Source of the DNA: Ehretia macrophylla
Lineage: Eukaryota; Streptophyta; Magnoliopsida; Boraginales; Ehretiaceae
Length of the DNA stretch: 64,000 bases
Direction: 5' to 3'
Assembly (NCBI GenBank): GCA_037974665.1
Contig: CM075778.1
Span: 23,626,001-23,690,000, forward strand
The notes below the pieces were generated by a model. That model worked only from the letters and a program-made list of their open reading frames with translations. It had not been told where the DNA came from and made no database searches. A program made the translations under genes and the position numbers. Below, piece after piece: positions 21,901 to 31,449 of this stretch. Every line of letters starts with the position of its first letter. The first letter of the stretch is position 1.

Positions 21901-24900
21901 TTAAGTGGATAGACCCAAGAGTATTTAGAGAAATCATCTAAAAATACAATGTAATACTTGTAGTTCATACATGAGTTGATAGGGGATGGTCCCCACACAT
22001 ATGAACTAACGGAAAAGCAGAAGCAGTAATAGAACTAGATACAGGGAAGGAAAGCTTATGAGATTTAGTTGCTAAACAAGACTGACAGTCAGATGCTGTG
22101 TAGCTAAGTTTTACATCAAGAATGGAAGAGAGGATTTGGGAGGCATTCCTGGATGGGTGGCCCAATCTGAAATGCCAGAGTGTTGCACGAGTGAGTGCCT
22201 TGGCAGAAGTGCAGGAGTGAACTGTAGTAAGCTGAGTAGTGGATGGTGAAACTGTGGAAGGCAAAGGATAGAGACCCTTGTCACAGGGGCCCTGGAACAT
22301 GAGTTGTTGTGAAGCATTGTCGAGGATTTTCACCTCCTTGGAAGTAAAAATCACAGTGCAATCATTATATTTTGTTAAGTGATAAACAAATAGAAGTTTA
22401 GAAGAGATTTGAGGGACATACAATACATTAGAAGAGAAGAGTTAGGAGTGTGGATTATACCAGATCCCATGCTGTTAATATGAATTGCATTGCCATTGCC
22501 AACTGTGACTAAGTCTTAACCAGAATAGGGATGATAGTTGTAGAGTTGACTTGGATCATTGGTCACATGAGTGTTGGCTCCAGTGTCTAGATACCAAGAA
22601 TAGGAGGATTCTGAAGTAGAACCAGTCTGAGCTGACAAGACCTGTTTTTCAGGTTTAGGAGCATAGTAGTTGGTGATATCCAACCTATGTCAGCATTCCA
22701 GGGCAAAATGGTTTCTTCTGCCACAGATTTGACAATAGTGGGGACGATTAGAGGGTGTGGAGATGAACCTCTCTGACCTCTGTTATTGGATTGCCTACCT
22801 CTACCTCTATTAGATGATCCCCTTAAGCCACCTCTATTAGTGTAGAAGGCTGTATGAAGAACAGTAGAGGAGGTGTCTGAGAAGGTGAGGGATTTGGTTA
22901 GTTGTAGATGCAATTCTTCTGTGAGGAGAAAACTGAACAAAGTAGGAGCAGATATTGGATCAGTCTTAACCCTAATTGAAGGGCTCAAATTCAGAAGGTA
23001 GTCCTTTGAGTGTGGAGAGAATTAGGTCCTCTTTGATAGCTTCACCAACAAATGCAAGACTGTCAATGAGAGTTTTGACATTGTCCAGATAAGCTTGCAT
23101 AGACTGATTTCCGTTGTGGAGATTGTAGAGTTGCATCTTCAATTGATGAATGTGAGACCTACTTAGTGATTTGAACCTGTTTTCTAGAGATTTCCAGATA
23201 GAGGAAGCTGTTGCAAGATGCAATACTTGAGGAAGAATTTGCTGTGTGATAGGTGCAAAAAGGCGAGATTTGAGGTGCTGATCCAGATCTATCCATGAAG
23301 TATAGGCTGGATTGATAGAGGTTTTGCCTGGATCATCAGTTAGCAGTTGAGTGGGACAAGGTTTCTTGCCAATAATATGTTCAAACAGGTGATGAGCCTC
23401 GAGAACGGATTGCATTTGAGCTTTCCATATGATGTAGTTGTTGTTGTCTAGTTTTATGTGAACTAGAGAACTGAGGTTTTGAATCAATAGTTTGATTTTG
23501 AGAGGAAGCTTAAGAGAAGCCATTAATGGTGGCAGAAAAGCTAGAAGAAGCTTGTGGATGATCTGTGAAAGAAGAGAGAATTGAGAGAGAAATATCTGTA
23601 TTTCATTGATTGATTTGCTTGAAATGAATTACATGTGTGTGTGATCTATTTATAGATCCACTTGCACAAGTCAGTCAATTGACTGACTTGTGAAGTTAGT
23701 TACATGTGATATCTAACTAACTCTGCCAGCAAAGCATTAGCTGGCAGTCACTACAATGTAACTAATATAACTAGTGCTAACTGATCAGGTGAGCTAAGTA
23801 TATCTTATCACATATAAATGTGTACTATTGTAATCCAATATGTGTAGGTCATTTCCTCTTTCTTTTTCCTAGCCTGAAGGAGGAGAATATGGTGCATATA
23901 TGAATTGATTTGTCTGCTAATATATATTATTATTGCTTGTTTAATATAATGATTTTTTCACAGGATCAATCCCATTGTACTGGGACTGGCTTTAATACTG
24001 TTGAGAACAGTAGTAAGCCTCTTGTTTTAAAGGAACTTAAAAAATTATGGGAGAAGTCTGAACCAGATCTTCCATGGGAGAGGGGAGAATATAATGAATC
24101 AAACACGCTTTTACTGGACGATTCTCCATACAAGGCCCTTTGCAACCCAGTAAGCTCATATTTCTTTTTGCTTTAGTGGGGTAGTTTTACCCCCAACATT
24201 ACATGACTTGGCATTAATGTTGCTTTTTCATTTTTCAGCCAAATACAGCAATCTTTCCTCATACTTACCAGTACAGGGACGAGAGTGATAATTCACTTGG
24301 TGAGTTATTTTTTTTTGTTCATTGTCGTGTGTTCACCATCAGTTTTTGCTTTTTCCATGCTTCTCTTCTCTTCATTTCTCCTCATAATTTATTTTTTCTT
24401 GCTCATTATGGAAGTCGCAGTAGATGAATTTCTGAATATTCATTCTAGGAGTTTGTTCCTCTTGTTTTAATGGACGTGTAGACGTTGTTAGAGAATGTGG
24501 GAGCGGAAAAGAATTGTATGTGATGTGGACAAGTATTATGAGTTTTCCTCAAGAAGTACAGTGAAATATGACATCCTTGGCCCAAAAATATGAGAACAAC
24601 AAAATTAGTTGCATTGGTTCATAGATACCCTATACTTCCATATATGAGAACTATCATCTAGAAACTACAGCTATTTCCAAAACAATTTTCAAATAGTATT
24701 CCAATAATTGTTAGTATCTCTAAATTATCATCAAGATAGAGTATCAAGTCATTAATATTAGTAGTCTACTAGATTTTGGTTAATAAGTTAGGTACCTATT
24801 TTGATCATTATTCTTTGATTATGTAGTTTTCAGAATTATCCATCATCTTATTAAATTGCTTTTGTACTTGCTCTGGGAACTTACAGAAAAATTTAGAGGT

Positions 24901-27900
24901 CTGTTAAGCATAATTGATTTTCATGATTGATACAACCCAAGTTCATGATTGATACAACCCAGGTTGAGTATTCTATAGAACATTGAAGTTATGAATTAAG
25001 AACTTGTCGTGAAAATGATGTAATATGCCTTAAAAGCTTAAAGATAAAGCTCATGCTTGTAGGCAGATCCAATAATAAAAAGTTAGCAATTTGGAAAAAA
25101 GTAGACTTCAAATGGTAGTGTAAAAATAAGAGTTTTGATGACATTAAATTATCAAGTGGTAATGGTCATAAAACAGTAAGTGTAGAAGTGCTTAAAATAT
25201 TACGGCTAGAAAAAAGATACGCAGTGTACGGAAATCCGTGAATTACTCCTTTATACTAGTACTTTATGGTTTCTGATATATTAGGTAAAACTGTGCAGAA
25301 AATGAAAATGTTAAATTTATTTTTCTGAGAAGTAAAACAAAAAGAAAGGGTTACATTTGTATGACCAAGGTATCACAGCATGCATAATATTTACCATACC
25401 TGTAATATACATTTTGTATCGCGATCATCACAATGTGGTTAAATGCAGCTAAGGCCTTGTAGCACGAGGAATCAAGTGCTGGCCGGTATGGGGTTTGGAA
25501 GGGAGGGGCCAATGGTTATCTCTTATCTATACAAATCATAGTGTGACCAATGCTCATCATCTGTAGGCAACTTGCAATTTTATCTACAGTATCATTCAAT
25601 TTTTATTTTTGTAGGTGATTTGGATGTTTAATTAATTGATTCTAAAGAAAGTGATTTTGATTAAAGTTGATTTTGGTAATTTTCTTAAACTCAAGTATTT
25701 TTTGTTCAATTTCAAATTCAGTTTCCAGGTAGGCCACTACTTTAAGAAAATTAAACTTACAAGTACCATAGTGTAAAACCTTTTACTAGTTCCTGCCTCT
25801 CTCTCTCTGTCTCCACTTTGTGTATGTGTTAGATTTAATTGTTCATTTGAATGAGCATTTCTGATCATTTCTGTGCAAGAATTGAAATCTTCTCAATTTT
25901 CTTGTGCATAGCAGGATCTGGAGGTGATCTTTACATCTATCTTGAAGGACTAGCTGAGGCTGCAGACGTTCAAACATATGTGAAACAAAATCCATTTGGC
26001 CAACGACCTATTACAGAAGAAGATGCATCTTGGGGTTTTTATCTCAAGGTCAAGGAGTCTACAGTAAGCATACCATCCCAATCACCAAAGTCTTCCGTGA
26101 AATCGGAAAATTTAGTCTTGGAAGCTGATATGACATCTATTACTGCTGGAAAATCTGTGGAGTTTGTTGATAATGAGTGTAAAAATCAAGAATTTATTAT
26201 GGTTGGTTCTCATGATGTGCATCAAACTACAAATGCCTTGAGAGATGTTGAAGCTGATTCTGCGAGTGGTTCATTAAAGAAGGAAGATCTAAAGAGTACG
26301 TCTGGTACGTTGAAGGTTGATGAGTTTGGGGAACCGCCTAGAGAGAACAATAGAGACTGTGCTTCAAGTGATTCACCAAGCTCTATTTGGAGGTGTCGTA
26401 AAAGAGGCAGAAGTGGGAGCAGAAGTCGATCTCCTATAAGAGGAAGAAGTTGGATCGGAAGCAGATCTCCTTATGAAAGAAGTCCATGGGGACGAAGAGA
26501 GAGGCATGGTCAATCTCCCAGGTATAGATTTTAATTTATTTGTTGGATCATGCATCTGACAGTATTTTTTCTATTAGCATGCTTTCAAGCTGTATCTCTG
26601 AAATGTTGGCTGTGGAATATGCTGAATTGGTTGATGATCTTTACAGCTTGTCCCATGAGAGATGTAGAAGTCGGAGCAAGTCACCTTCACATCGGTATGG
26701 GGGTGAGTTTGGTGGTGACATGAGAAGAAGGGACAAGGCTCTGCCTCCTGCATGCTTTGCCTTCATCCGAGGTAAATGCTACAGGGGAGCATCCTGTCGA
26801 TATCTGCACCAGGAATGTGATGAAACTGGTAGATCAAGATCTTATAGGTTTCAGTTTCAACAGCAATGTCAAAATGTTCCACCCAGTTCAAAGAGTTCTG
26901 ATATTTATGGGGAGACTGAAACAATTCCTCCTGAGAGATCAGTTCATGAGCATAGTGAACACAAGACCCAAGATTTGGATCAGAATATTCTGGTTGAGGA
27001 GGAAAGAAAAGGTATAAAAGAAGGGCTTGGCAAATTTACTATACAACAGTGGGACAACATGAGAAGAGGCAAGGCTCTGCTTGAAGAATGCCGTAATTTT
27101 ATGCAAGGTAGATGCTATAGGGGAGCATCCTGTCGGTATCTGCACCAGGAATCTGATAAGATTGATAGATCAAGATCTTATTGGAGTAAAGAGCAATATA
27201 AAGATGTTCCACCTAGTTCAAAGAGCTCGGATATTTATGGGGAGACTGAAACCATTCCTCCCGAGAGATCAATTTATGAGCACAGTGGATGCAAGACCCA
27301 AGATTTGGATCAGGATATCCCGACTATGGAGGAAAGGAAAGGTATGAAAGAAGAGGTTGGCATATTTTCCACTCAACCCTGGGGCACAATGAGAAGAGAC
27401 AAGATTCTATGCCGTCACTTTATGCAAGGTAAATGCTACAGAGGTGAATCCTGTTGGTTTCTGCACTCGGACAAGTTTGATAGTTCAAGATCTTATTGGA
27501 GTAAACAGCAATATCAAGGTGTTCCACCTAGCTCCAAGAGTTCTGATATTTATGGGGAGACTGAAACAGTTCCTCCCCAGAGGGCAGTTCTTGAGCACAC
27601 TGAACAGGGCACCCAAGATTTGGATCAGGATATCCTGGTTATGGAGGAAAGAAACGGTATGGGAAAAGGGCTGGGCAAATTTACCCCTCAACTGTGTGGC
27701 AGAACGAGAAGAGACAAGGTCCTGCTTGAAGAATGCCGTGACTTTACCCGAGGTAAATGCTATAGGGGAGCATCCTGTCGGTATTTGCACCAGGAATCTG
27801 ACAAGGTTGATAGATCAAGATCTTGTTGGAGTAAACATCAATATCAAGATGTTCCTCCTAGTTCAAAAAGTTCTGATACTTATGGGGAGACTGAAACAGT

Positions 27901-29416
27901 TCCTCCTGAGAGCTCAGTTCATGAACACAATGAATCCAAGACCCAAGATTTGGATCAGGATATCATGTTTATGGACGAGCGGAGAGGTATGAAATACGAG
28001 CTCGCCAAATTTACCTCTCAACTGTGTGACAAGAGGAGAAGTGATGAGGTTTGCCGTAAGTTTCTGCAAGGTAAATGCTATAGGGGAGCATCTTGTCGGT
28101 ATCTGCACCAGGAATCTGACCAGATTGTCAGATCAATATCTTATTGGAGTAGACAGCATCAAGATGTTCCACCTAGTACAAAGAGATCTGATATTTATGG
28201 GGAGACTGAATCCATTCCTCCTGAGAGATCAGTTCATGAGCACAGTGAATGTGAGACCCAACATTTGGATCAAAATATCCTGGTTATGGAGGAGCGGAAA
28301 GGTATGAAAGAAGAGCTCAGCAAATTTACCACTCAACTGTGTGACAAGACAAGAAGAGATGAGTTTTGTCGTAAGTTCATGAAAGGTATATGCTATAGAG
28401 GCGCATCCTGTCGGTATCTGCATGATGAATCAGACAGGATCGGTAGATCAAGATCTTATTGGAGTAAACAGCAATATCAAGATGATCCACGTAGCTCAAA
28501 GAGCTCTGATATTTATGGGAAGACTGAAACAATCCCTCCCGGGAGATCAGTTCATGAACACAGTGGATGCGAGACCCAAGATTTGGTTGGCAAATTTACC
28601 ACTCAACTGTGTGACAAGATGAGAAGGGATGAGGCTTGCCGTAAGTTTATGCAAGGTCACTGCTATAGAGGAGCATCCTGTCAGTATTTGCACGATGAAT
28701 CGTATAAGATTGATGGATCAAGATCTTATTGGAGTAAACAGCAATATCAAGATGTTCCACATAGCTCAAAGAGCCAATCTATTTACTGGGAGACTAAAAC
28801 TATTCCTCCTGCGAGATCAGTTCATGAGCACAATGAATGCATGACTCGACATTTGGAACAGGATATTTCGGTAATGGGGAAAGAAGGTATGAAAGAAGAG
28901 CTTGGAAAATCTAACCCCCAACTCTGTTACAATATGAGAACGGACAAGCCTCTGCTTCGAGAATGCCGTGACTATATCAGTGGCAAATGCTATAGAGGGG
29001 TAGACTGTCGGTATGTGCACCATGAATTTGACAAGACTGATAGATCAATAGCTTACAGGAGTAAACAGCAATGTCAAAATGCTCCATTTAGTTCAAAGAG
29101 GTCTGATATCTATGGGGATATTGAAAGTTCTCCTCATGATAGAGCAGTTTGTGAGCACAATGAATTCAAGACTGAAGATCCGAAACAGAATATCCCAGTA
29201 CTGGAGGAAAGAAATTGTATGAAAGAAGAGCTTGGAAAATCTACCACTCAACCCTGTGATGGACAAAGTGTCTTAGAACCTTCTGTTCCTCGGCTTGTGG
29301 AAGATGAAAAGGTTTCTGATGATGTTGCTAACTGTGTACCTTCCCATGTTGAGGTTTCAGTGGTCGAGCAAACTCAAAATACAGCCAATAATGATCAGCT
29401 CATGACTAACAGATGA
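18905..29416 (+). CDS. Gene 2: chimeric HAD/FCP1-like protein fused to RS segment and eight CCCH fingers
   Basis: Exons 18905-20045, 20131-20212, 20357-20423, 23964-24149, 24239-24299, 25915-26521 and 26647-29416 join in phase and give 1637 residues. Residues 1-345 are a poorly conserved leader. The FCP1/NIF-type HAD domain spans about 346-560: KLIVLDVNGLLADIV (Asp352, Asn354), KRPFCDEFLKFCF, VGVWSSRIKRNV, LLFCW, LLLDDSPYKALCNP (Asp482-Asp483) and GDLYIYLEGLA, all in the order of the plant family. The usual DxDx(T/V) motif is DVNGL, so catalysis is doubtful. Exon 6 runs past WGFYLKV straight into sequence homologous to gene 1 exon 3, then an RS segment (about 671-715). Exon 7 holds eight C-x7-C-x5-C-x3-H fingers between Cys751 and His1507. 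The C-terminal domain of gene 1 is absent. Function is unknown; an RNA-binding scaffold is a reasonable guess. Confidence 0.85.
21486..22423 (-). pseudogene. Copia GAG-pre-integrase and integrase core, frameshifted
   Basis: The first part (22423-21965) contains LWHFRLGHPSRNASQ and a Cys-rich CQSCLATKSHKL zinc-binding region. The second (21998-21486) holds the integrase core: YYIVFLDDFSKYSWVYPL, then IFRTDNGKEFVN, then HTPEQYGKSERKHMHLVE. The D, D and E catalytic residues are all present. A frameshift near 21970-22000 joins the two. The usual C-terminal YKGYKCLD-type motif follows out of this frame. Confidence 0.85.
22587..23523 (-). pseudogene. Copia gag (UBN2-type) with broken 3' part
   Basis: The first frame (23523-22972) gives MASLKLPLKIKLL, then a KLDNNNYIIWKAQMQSVLEAHHL block, SIWKSLENRF and LKGLPSEFEPF, all diagnostic of Copia gag capsid proteins. 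A shifted frame (22988-22587) continues with the basic glycine-rich GGLRGSSNRGRGRQSNNRG region. At least one frameshift separates the two, and the zinc knuckle is not intact. Confidence 0.8.
23564..23812 (-). repeat. Copia LTR, about 249 bp
   Basis: The ends form an inverted pair, TGTGA at 23564 and TCACA at 23812. It sits immediately outside gag, where the 5' LTR should be. It contains TATTTATAG-like and ATTGACTGACTTG palindromic sequence. The partner LTR is absent. Confidence 0.6.
24300..25914 (+). other. Gene 2 intron 5 (1.6 kb)
   Basis: The donor GTGAGT follows the codons for RDESDNSL and the acceptor CATAGCAG precedes GSGGDLYIYLEG, split at phase 1 as in the HAD family. The inside is AT-rich and non-coding, with a short tandem TTCATGATTGATACAACCC duplication at about 24922-24962. 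Confidence 0.75.
26045..27020 (+). repeat. Duplicated segment of gene 1 inside gene 2 (exon-intron-exon)
   Basis: From about 26061 onward the sequence matches gene 1 from about 11240: IPSQSPKSS against IPPQSTDSS, then TSGTLKVDEFG against VSGILKVDEFG, and RGRSGSRSRSPIRGRS against RGRSRSRSRSPIRGRS. The intron is also kept: 26522-26646 (125 bp) aligns with 11719-11842 (124 bp), including the branch and acceptor region ending GATCTTTACAG. The following exon starts with the same phase. Retention of the intron shows a DNA-level duplication, not retroposition. Confidence 0.9.
26753..29020 (+). repeat. In-frame tandem array of eight CCCH zinc-finger units
   Basis: First Cys to final His of each finger: 26753-26809, 27089-27145, 27410-27466, 27734-27790, 28052-28108, 28367-28423, 28637-28693 and 28964-29020. 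All keep C-x7-C-x5-C-x3-H. Starts are 336, 321, 324, 318, 315, 270 and 327 bases apart, every one a multiple of three. Each unit is a finger followed by RSRSYWSKQQYQDVP, then SSKSSDIYGETETIPPERSV, then a DLDQDI-MEERKGMKEELGKF linker. Gene 1 has exactly one such unit, at 11949 to about 12235, so amplification followed the duplication. Fingers 3, 7 and 8 vary most (CWFLH, CQYLH and GVDCRYVH). Confidence 0.93.
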
Positions 29417-30290
29417 TATGAGCAAAGGAAGTCTATAAGTCAACTTTTTTTTGTTTCTAAAACTATATAGCAGCGCAATATCAAACTGCATGAGAAGGCT
29501 GTGATTGGTGGCCATAATTTTCTGCTGTTTGATCCTCGACTTTTGGACTTCGAGCAACACAAGGGTCTGAAGTAATTTTCCGTCTTCCTCGAGAAACTGT
29601 TTGTAATCTTTTTGACTACATTTTCCTTTCTGGGTAAGTTTCATTGTATCCAACCATGTCTTCCATTGTGATTTTTGCTACATATGCAGATCCTACTTTT
29701 TTAACTGGGGTTTGCATCTCTCCAGAAAACTTGAGCCCTTTTCATTCTGTTGAAGAAGCGAGTCGCGCTTGTGGGGTTGAAAGCTGTACCTTGTAACTGG
29801 CATGATTGACTTTTGATGTAGTAAGTTTTGTACCCATTAGTTTGATAGTTGGAAGCTAGGTGAAATGTAAGTTAAATGTGTATACTAATGTGATATTAGT
29901 AATTTTTGGTGTAAGTATTTTTCTTTGTATTACTACACATGTATCTTAACGTCTCGACATTATCTATTGTCTTTTGTATTTTGTTCATATGATTTTATAA
30001 CGTTGTAGATTAAATTGCAAACAATTTAGAAGCTCTAGGAAAACATCAATGGGGGTTGAGGACCTCTTGCAATAAGCTCTTTTTGAACTTGTAAGATTGA
30101 GCTTGAAAGTGCTTATAAGTGGTTCTGGTTGACTAGCAGTGAGATATAATAATCCACTGATTTTGTTAGAATATGTATATTATTTTGTTCCTTCAGTATA
30201 AAGGGTAGTTTTTTATTTATTTATTTATTTATTGTAGCTTGACATTCTCAATTTATATGAAATCATAGTCTCTCCTTCTTTCTTAATATA
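29417..30290 (+). other. Probable 3' untranslated region of gene 2, then intergenic DNA
   Basis: The TGA stop at 29414-29416 is followed by T-rich sequence typical of a plant 3' end. A poly(A) site cannot be chosen with confidence. A (TTTA)n microsatellite lies at about 30207-30234. The C-terminal domain present in gene 1 is not found here in any frame. Confidence 0.4.
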
Positions 30291-31013
30291 TCATGGTATC
30301 AAAACCTAATTTAAAGCCTAATATATCGTGGGGACGTTCGAAGAAGCATGCACTGCAATGGGTTCAAGACCGTTTGCTAAACAAAGTTGAAGGGTGTAAA
30401 CATAATCTATTATCGGAAGTAGGTGAGGGGGTGCTTATTAATGCCGTTCTTAACGCTATACCTTCTTATGCTATGTCAATATTTCTGTTTCCTAAAAGGT
30501 TATGTTGCAGCCTATACATGTTTTTGTGGAATAGGCAAAGTGATAATTGGATCCATTGCCTCGAAAGGGATGCTCTTATCTAGTCAATTCAATGGTGGCA
30601 CCTACCTTGGGTTTAAACACTTTGAAGAAATGAATCTGGCTTTGCTTGTGGGACGTGTGGCGGCTTAGAAACTCCTGCTCAGTTTCTTACTGCTCGTCGA
30701 TGTGTGGCCTCTATTATGCTTATGGTTGTTTATGGAATGCTAAATCATGTGGCAGACACTTGGTTTACTTCACGGTTGCGATGTTGTTAAATAGGTGGGA
30801 ATTCAGCAGCTTGATAGACCCTCTCGCATCATCTCCAGTATATTCCTGACCTTCTCATACCAGGTACAATGTTATGGAATAAGCAGTTGATTGCTCATCT
30901 TTTTCCAATGGACATACAACAATCTATCTACAAGGTCCAGGTTTCCTACTCCTACTTAGCAGTTGCTCGACAAGTTCCTTACATTGTTTCAGCTCAATCT
31001 TCTTATGAACCAC

Positions 31014-31053
<40 letters not shown>

Positions 31054-31260
31054 CTGTTTCTATGGCAACCATGCCCTCGGGCATTAGCAGTCAAGGAAGC
31101 TAAGTTTCGAAGGAGATGTGCAAGGTCCCCCATTCGTCGCATTTGTCATGATCAGGAGCCCGAAACAATTGAGCACTTGCTGCTTCTTTTTCCTTGGACC
31201 AAATTAGTTTGGTTTGTGAATTGCTTTGCCCTTCGAACTGATGAACACATGGTGATGAGG
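30290..31260 (+). pseudogene. Non-LTR (LINE) retrotransposon fragment, broken
   Basis: The first frame (to about 30583) shows SWGRSKKHALQWVQDRL, LLSEVGEGVLINAVLNAIP and SYAMSIFLFPKRLC, the conserved block after the reverse transcriptase of plant LINEs. A second frame gives LGFKHFEEMNLALL, equivalent to the family's GFRDLxxFNLALLAKQ. Near 31130 a third gives RICHDQEPETIEHLLLLFPW, the zinc-binding zf-RVT motif. Frames change at least twice and the reverse transcriptase core is absent upstream. The poly-C tract at 31015-31049 interrupts the region. Confidence 0.8.
31015..31049 (+). repeat. Homopolymer of 35 cytosines
   Basis: An uninterrupted run of C preceded by CACA and followed by GG. Such a long C run is rare in plant DNA. 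It may be a real slippage product or an assembly/gap artefact. The proline- or glycine-rich ORFs read across it have no meaning. Confidence 0.95.
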
Positions 31261-31449
31261 TTTGACAAATGGTTGGTACTTATTTCCTTATGTACCGGGT
31301 TGTTTGTTATCTTTTGTTAACATCGCCATGCTCATACTAAACATCCCTCTGCCTTGTTGAACTTTTCCAATTGTTCATCTTTTTTTAATTTTGTTTCCAC
31401 CTTGGGATACTTCAATGGTTTTGTATAGGTCAATCTTTACTTCCCTATC

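Larger units (their letters stand above)
20830..23812 (-). mobile_element. Truncated Ty1/Copia retrotransposon, antisense inside gene 2
   Basis: Read on the minus strand, one LTR (23812 to 23564) is followed by gag, GAG-pre-integrase, integrase and the post-integrase linker. The linker ends with MLTRSTTG near 20884, the motif normally found just before the reverse transcriptase. The sequence then breaks off at about 20830. Reverse transcriptase, RNase H and the second LTR are missing, so the element cannot move by itself. No primer-binding site of the usual TGGTATCAGAGC type is visible between the LTR and the gag start at 23523. Confidence 0.85.
20424..23963 (+). other. Gene 2 intron 3, enlarged by a Copia insertion
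   Basis: The donor GTAAGC follows the codons for LLFCW and the acceptor TTTTTTCACAG precedes DQSHCTGTGFNTV. The two halves join at phase 0 in the order known for this HAD family. About 3.0 of its 3.5 kb is an antisense Copia fragment. The host reading frame is not damaged. Confidence 0.85.

Noticed and set aside
25851..25914. Translation start at ATG 25851 making exon 6 an independent gene
   Set aside because: The T-rich stretch before 25915 is intron, with acceptor CATAGCAG; the phase-1 join to 24299 restores the family sequence SLGSGGDLYIYLEG.
26757..28844. Series of 60-180 codon ORFs in alternative frames across the zinc-finger array, on both strands
   Set aside because: Their regular spacing only reflects the tandem units; the frame with all eight CCCH motifs is the real one.
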